From positions 1 to 64,000 of the forward strand of contig JAUICK010000001.1 of NCBI GenBank assembly GCA_030427865.1: 64,000 bases of DNA. The letters run 5' to 3'. The DNA is from Bacteroidia bacterium. Lineage in GTDB: Bacteria > Bacteroidota > Bacteroidia > Flavobacteriales > Flavobacteriaceae. Positions 60,110-64,000 of the stretch are shown one piece after another. The position numbers and the translations under genes are program-made. Position 1 is the stretch's first letter. Each line of letters begins with the position of its first letter. The notes under the pieces were generated by a model. It had not been told where the DNA came from and did not search any database. It was given only the letters and a program-made list of their open reading frames with translations.

Positions 60110-60779
60110 AATCTAAATACTCCATTTTAACCTCTGAAACTGCTTTTTTAACAGATGTAATACTCACCGTTTCTACAAAAGAACGTTTCATTTTTATAGA
60201 CGTTTGTGGAGTGCCTAAATTTTCTTGTAGATGAAATGCTAAAATATCTTTTTGTTGATATTCTTTATTTTTAGACAACCAATTCTTAAACCAATCTTGC
60301 CTATCTTGTTTCATTTCTTCTGTATACAAAGTAGATGATGACCAAATTTGTGGCTCTTGTAACAATTGCCTAAAATGTTTTTGGTTTCCGTCCCAAACCA
60401 ATTCATAAGTACGCAAAGTAATATTCCAATCAACAAGAATTAAAGTAAATGGCTCAATAGCATTAAAATTAAAATCTCTAATAAAAGCAATTGCATCATC
60501 AACCGATAAAATCTTTTTTACAATAATACCTCTACTCATTTTATAAGAAGATTTTCTTTTATGATTTGTAAAACCTCCATTTAACAAACAAACCAATCTA
60601 TTTTTATTGCTTGTTCCTATCCAAGTTCCCCCTGCCAACTCATCTTTAGGGTACATTAGTTCTACTCCATTTTCTCTATATTTCTTTGGATGAATGGTTT
60701 TTCTCAAAGGAGTTTCATCGCGATTAGAGGTTAAAATAAAATCGTTTTTCCCTAAAGGAAGATAGGTAACTGTACACAT
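60072..60779 (-). CDS. NRDE/TANGO2 family protein
   Basis: A 235-residue protein starting MCTVTYLPLGKNDFILTSNR followed by DE, which contains the family-defining Cys2 and the Asn-Arg-Asp-Glu (NRDE) motif. WIGTSNKNRLVCLLNGGFTN matches the next conserved block. TANGO2 homologues are linked to haem/lipid handling in eukaryotes; the bacterial role is unclear. The ATG at 60779 is favoured over the longer frame because the family begins with Met-Cys. Its 3' end overlaps the convergent DUF3667 gene by 38 bases. Confidence 0.85.
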   Translation of the reverse strand: MCTVTYLPLGKNDFILTSNRDETPLRKTIHPKKYRENGVELMYPKDELAGGTWIGTSNKNRLVCLLNGGFTNHKRKSSYKMSRGIIVKKILSVDDAIAFIRDFNFNAIEPFTLILVDWNITLRTYELVWDGNQKHFRQLLQEPQIWSSSTLYTEEMKQDRQDWFKNWLSKNKEYQQKDILAFHLQENLGTPQTSIKMKRSFVETVSITSVKKAVSEVKMEYLDFKKAQKKLRVQM

Positions 60780-60888
60780 ACAATATATAACTACTAATTT
60801 ATGATAAACTTTATTTTTTATTAATTTTATTGAATTTATTGCAATAAAAGACAACAAATATCATTTAAATTTATTGAAACAAAAACTG

Positions 60889-60896
60889 TAACTTTG
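60889..60896 (+). promoter_or_regulatory. -7 promoter element of pruA
   Basis: TAACTTTG fits TAnnTTTG, 43 bases before the pruA ATG. A TTG lies only 12 bases upstream, too close for the -33 element. Confidence 0.45.
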
Positions 60897-60939
60897 TTGC
60901 TTTCAAAATTAGTCGATTCAAATTTAAAAAACACACAAA

Positions 60940-62565
60940 ATGGCAAGAGGATTTTTTAATGTTCCAATAGCAACTAACGAACCTGTAAAAGGTTATGCTC
61001 CTAATTCTCCTGAAAGAGAAGAATTATTAGCTACTTATAAAAAAATGTTTAACAGTACTATTGATGTTCCAATGCACATTAATGGTGTAGAAGTAAGAAC
61101 AGGAAACACTAAAAACATAAGACCTCCACACGATCATCAACACATTGTTGGACAATACCATACAGCAGAAAAAAAACACGTAGATGAGGCTATTGCTACA
61201 GCTTTGGCTGCAAGACAAGCATGGAGTTCTGTTTCTTGGATGGAAAGAGCATCAATCTTTTTAAAAGCTGCAGAATTGTTAGCAGGCCCTTATAGAGCAA
61301 AGATGAATGCAGCAACTATGATTGCGCAATCAAAAAACGTACACCAAGCAGAAATTGATGCAGCTTGTGAAATGATAGATTTCTTTAGATTCAACGTGCA
61401 ATATATGACTGATATTTTTAAAGATCAACCACAAAGTGCACCTGGAATTTGGAACAGAGTTGAGTACAGGCCCTTAGAAGGTTTTGTATATGCAATATCG
61501 CCTTTTAACTTTACTTCTATTGCTGCCAACTTACCAGCATCTGCTGCATTAATGGGCAATGTTGTAGTCTGGAAACCTTCTGACCATCAAGCATATTCTG
61601 CACAAGTAATTGTAGATTTATTTAAAGAGGCTGGTTTGCCAGATGGTGTAATTAATGTAGTTTATGGAGATCCTGTTATGATTACTGATACTTGTTTATC
61701 ATCTCCTGATTTCTCTGGGTTACATTTTACAGGCTCTACTTTTGTTTTTAAAGAATTATGGAAACAAATTGGTGCTAACATTCACAAATACAAAACCTAT
61801 CCAAGAATTGTTGGAGAAACTGGTGGTAAAGATTTTATTTGGGCGCACAACTCTGCAAATCCTTTACAAGTAGCAACAGCTATTACAAGAGGTGCTTTTG
61901 AATATCAAGGTCAAAAATGTTCTGCTGCTTCTCGCGCTTACATTCCTGCTTCAATTTGGGCAGATGTTAAAAAACATTTAGAAACACAAACATCAGAATT
62001 AAAGATGGGGTCTCCAGAAGATCCTTCAAACTTTATAAATGCAGTTATTCACGAAGGTTCTTTTGATAAAATTGCCAAATATATTGATGCTGCCAAAGCA
62101 GATAAAGATGCAGAAGTTATTATTGGTGGTAATCATGATAAATCTAAAGGATACTTTATTGAACCAACTGTTATTTTGGCAAAATCGCCAACTTACGCAA
62201 CTATGACAACTGAGTTATTTGGGCCAGTAATAACTATATATGTATATGAAGATGACAAAATTGACGAATCGTTAAAATTAGTTGATGAATCTACAGAATA
62301 TGCCTTAACTGGAGCTATTTTTTCTACAGACAGATACGTTGTTGAAAAAGCTTCAAAAGCATTAGAAAATGCCGCTGGTAATTTTTACATAAACGACAAA
62401 CCAACTGGGGCAGTAGTTGGTCAACAACCATTTGGAGGTGCAAGAGCATCAGGAACAAATGACAAAGCAGGTTCTGCTCAAAACTTATTAAGATGGACCT
62501 CAGTACGATTGATAAAAGAAACTTTTGTGACACCACAAGATTATAAATATCCTTTTTTAGGATAA
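60940..62565 (+). CDS. pruA: L-glutamate gamma-semialdehyde dehydrogenase (1-pyrroline-5-carboxylate dehydrogenase)
   Basis: A 541-residue NAD-dependent aldehyde dehydrogenase for proline catabolism, making glutamate from P5C. Rossmann and catalytic motifs: YRPLEGFVYAISPFNFTSIA (near 181-200), FTGSTFVFKELWKQ, the Glu in RIVGETGGKDF and the catalytic Cys in YQGQKCSAASRAYIP (near 327). FGPVITIYVYEDD and GNFYINDKPTGAVVGQQPFG follow. The long-form length and these segments fit the human ALDH4-like P5CDH group found in Bacteroidota. No putA is in the window. Confidence 0.95.
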   Translation: MARGFFNVPIATNEPVKGYAPNSPEREELLATYKKMFNSTIDVPMHINGVEVRTGNTKNIRPPHDHQHIVGQYHTAEKKHVDEAIATALAARQAWSSVSWMERASIFLKAAELLAGPYRAKMNAATMIAQSKNVHQAEIDAACEMIDFFRFNVQYMTDIFKDQPQSAPGIWNRVEYRPLEGFVYAISPFNFTSIAANLPASAALMGNVVVWKPSDHQAYSAQVIVDLFKEAGLPDGVINVVYGDPVMITDTCLSSPDFSGLHFTGSTFVFKELWKQIGANIHKYKTYPRIVGETGGKDFIWAHNSANPLQVATAITRGAFEYQGQKCSAASRAYIPASIWADVKKHLETQTSELKMGSPEDPSNFINAVIHEGSFDKIAKYIDAAKADKDAEVIIGGNHDKSKGYFIEPTVILAKSPTYATMTTELFGPVITIYVYEDDKIDESLKLVDESTEYALTGAIFSTDRYVVEKASKALENAAGNFYINDKPTGAVVGQQPFGGARASGTNDKAGSAQNLLRWTSVRLIKETFVTPQDYKYPFLG

Positions 62566-62585
62566 AATTAAAATTCGTTTTTTAC

Positions 62586-62620
62586 AAAAAAGCTTCGTTA
62601 GTATTTAATGAAGCTTTTTT
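62586..62620 (+). terminator. rho-independent terminator after pruA
   Basis: Stem AAAAAAGCTTC / GAAGCTTTTTT with an extended loop (GTTAGTATTTAAT, which can pair further), 21 bases after the stop codon; T6 on the plus strand. Confidence 0.9.
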
Positions 62621-62652
62621 ATTACATTTGATTCTCAACCAACCAAAGATTT

Positions 62653-64000
62653 GTGAAAAAAATAGTATTTCTCTTTGCTTTTTTCTTTTTAACAAATGGT
62701 TTTTCGCAAACAAAAAAGAAATCTGTTTTTGTTTCTTATATAAAAAACCCGATAACTTTAGATGCCAATTTAAATGAATTAGCATGGAAAAAAGCCAAAG
62801 GTGCAGATAAATTTTGGCAATATTTCCCATCAGACACTGTACAAGCCAAGCAACAGGCAAACATAAAATTTCTTTTTGATGATGATAATTTATATGTTGG
62901 TATAAAAGTAAACTCATCTGGCAATAATTACATTACACCGTCTTTACGGAGAGATTTTAGAGCTGGAGGCAGTGATAATATAACTTTACTTTTCGACACG
63001 TTTAACGATGGCACAAATGCAATAATATTTGGCACAAATCCGTATGGAGTAAAAAGAGAAATTTTACTTTCTGGAGGTGGTTCTGATTTAAGAGGATTTA
63101 ATGGAGCTTGGGACACAAAATGGCAATGTAAAACAGCCATTAAAAAAAACCATTATATCATAGAAATGATTATCCCTTTATCTGCTTTTAAATACAGAGA
63201 AGGAGAAACAAAATGGCGTTTTAATAGCTATCATTTCGACACCCAAGACAATGAAAGAAATACCTGGGTAAACATTCCTCAAAATCAATTTATCTTTAAC
63301 TTGGCTTATATGGGAGATATGATTTTCGAAAAACCTTTAGGAAAATCAAAGTCTCCAATTGCTATTATACCTTACATAAACGGAATTACTTCTAAAGACT
63401 TTGAAAATAAAGAACGTTTTTCTGATTTTAAATTTGGAGGAGATGCAAGAATGACTATTGGTAATAGTATGAACTTAGACCTTACAATTAACCCCGATTT
63501 CTCTCAAGTTGAAGTTGACCAACAAGTTACTAACTTAACACGTTTCGAAATATCTTTACCCGAAAGAAGGCAATTCTTTATAGAAAATAGCGATTTATTT
63601 AGCGATTTTGGAAATAATAGAGATGCAAACCCTTTTTTCTCAAGAAGAATTGGTATTGCCAAAGACCTAAATGATGCCAATATTCAAAATAATATTATTG
63701 CTGGTGCTCGTTTAAGCGGAAAGCTTACTAATAATTTAAGAATTGGTGTATTAACTATGCAAACTGCTGAGGATATTAAAAATGAAATCCCAACTGTAAA
63801 TAACTCTGTAATTACCATGCAACAAAAATTATTTAGCAGATCTAACATTAGTTTTATGTTAATTAACAAGCAGGCTACTAAAAATTATGCATTTTTAAGT
63901 AATGAAGACAAATACAATAGAGTTATTGGTATTGATTATAATTTAGCATCACAAGACAACTCTTGGGTTGGCAAATATTTTTTCCATAAATCTTTTTCAC
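62653..64000 (+). CDS. DUF5916 family protein with carbohydrate-binding-like domain (3' end outside the window)
   Basis: A 449-codon partial frame running off the right edge. GTG start at 62653, followed by a signal peptide (KKIVFLFAFFFLTNGFSQ). Residues about 30-200 form a family-9-like carbohydrate-binding module (ITLDANLNELAWKKAKGADK, LFDDDNLYVGIKV, FDTFNDGTNAIIFGTNPYGV). The rest (FGGDARMTIGNSMNLDLTIN, DFSQVEVDQQVTNLTRFEIS, PERRQFFIENSDLF) is the DUF5916 region, thought to be a beta-barrel or outer-membrane part. Function is unknown. There is no in-frame ATG in the first segment, which explains the GTG choice. Confidence 0.82.
   Translation, partial: MKKIVFLFAFFFLTNGFSQTKKKSVFVSYIKNPITLDANLNELAWKKAKGADKFWQYFPSDTVQAKQQANIKFLFDDDNLYVGIKVNSSGNNYITPSLRRDFRAGGSDNITLLFDTFNDGTNAIIFGTNPYGVKREILLSGGGSDLRGFNGAWDTKWQCKTAIKKNHYIIEMIIPLSAFKYREGETKWRFNSYHFDTQDNERNTWVNIPQNQFIFNLAYMGDMIFEKPLGKSKSPIAIIPYINGITSKDFENKERFSDFKFGGDARMTIGNSMNLDLTINPDFSQVEVDQQVTNLTRFEISLPERRQFFIENSDLFSDFGNNRDANPFFSRRIGIAKDLNDANIQNNIIAGARLSGKLTNNLRIGVLTMQTAEDIKNEIPTVNNSVITMQQKLFSRSNISFMLINKQATKNYAFLSNEDKYNRVIGIDYNLASQDNSWVGKYFFHKSFS

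Noticed and set aside
1..64000. CRISPR array, prophage, rRNA operon or toxin-antitoxin pair
   Set aside because: No regularly spaced repeats, phage structural genes, rRNA sequence or small paired toxin-like frames were seen.

Overview
The window is a chromosomal segment of a member of the Flavobacteriaceae (Bacteroidota), probably a marine genus close to Polaribacter. The evidence is very AT-rich DNA, a SusC/SusD pair, a gliding-motility ATPase (GldA), type IX secretion features (a C-terminal sorting domain and a plug-domain protein), a sodium-pumping NQR operon, a GLPGLI family pair, DnaE with a fused proofreading domain, and many Bacteroidota-type promoter elements (TAnnTTTG). The genus is inference.

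Layout. 1-14.8 kb is a GlcNAc/chito-oligosaccharide utilisation locus. A minus-strand run carries SusC, SusD, a NagB fused to a PIG-L deacetylase domain, a lipoprotein, a GH20 hexosaminidase, an SMP-30 lipoprotein, a GlcNAc kinase and the start of acetyl-CoA synthetase. Divergent from it are a LytS/LytTR two-component pair, a sugar MFS permease and a truncated nagX. 14.8-25.3 kb is a copper/heavy-metal efflux block: HYC_CC_PP protein, CusA, CusC, CopA, CusB and an HMA lipoprotein. It looks less AT-rich than its surroundings, carries a 33-bp palindromic repeat (once inside the cusA reading frame) and abuts the 3' end of tRNA-Ser; an imperfect copy of that tRNA end lies at its other side. 25.3-32.1 kb is core genome: tRNA-Ser, rimM, rpsP, dnaE, gldA.

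32.2-41.5 kb holds a secreted T9SS metalloprotease, an outer-membrane beta-barrel receptor, two GLPGLI proteins and a divergent histidine kinase/OmpR regulator. This receptor/GLPGLI/two-component set is the best candidate for an uncharacterised system. 41.5-51 kb has a deoxynucleoside kinase, an ECF sigma factor/small protein/MscS operon, the primary sigma factor, rpe, an exonuclease-GIY-YIG fusion, a CBS protein, tRNA-Arg, YqeY, a retropepsin-like protein, two paralogous hydrolases and an NQR-linked protein of unknown function. 51-57.1 kb is the complete nqrABCDEF operon. 57.3-64 kb has a T9SS plug-domain protein, apaG, a DUF3667 zinc-ribbon membrane protein without a standard start codon, a TANGO2-like protein, pruA and the start of a DUF5916 protein.

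How the genes fit together. Chitin fragments would enter the periplasm through SusCD, be cut by GH20, cross the inner membrane by the MFS permease, be phosphorylated, then deacetylated and deaminated to fructose-6-phosphate; the released acetate could go to acetyl-CoA synthetase. The metal block would move Cu(I) from cytoplasm to periplasm (CopA) and out of the cell (CusCBA). NQR supplies the sodium gradient typical of marine flavobacteria. Products are assigned by motif recognition only; no database search was run.
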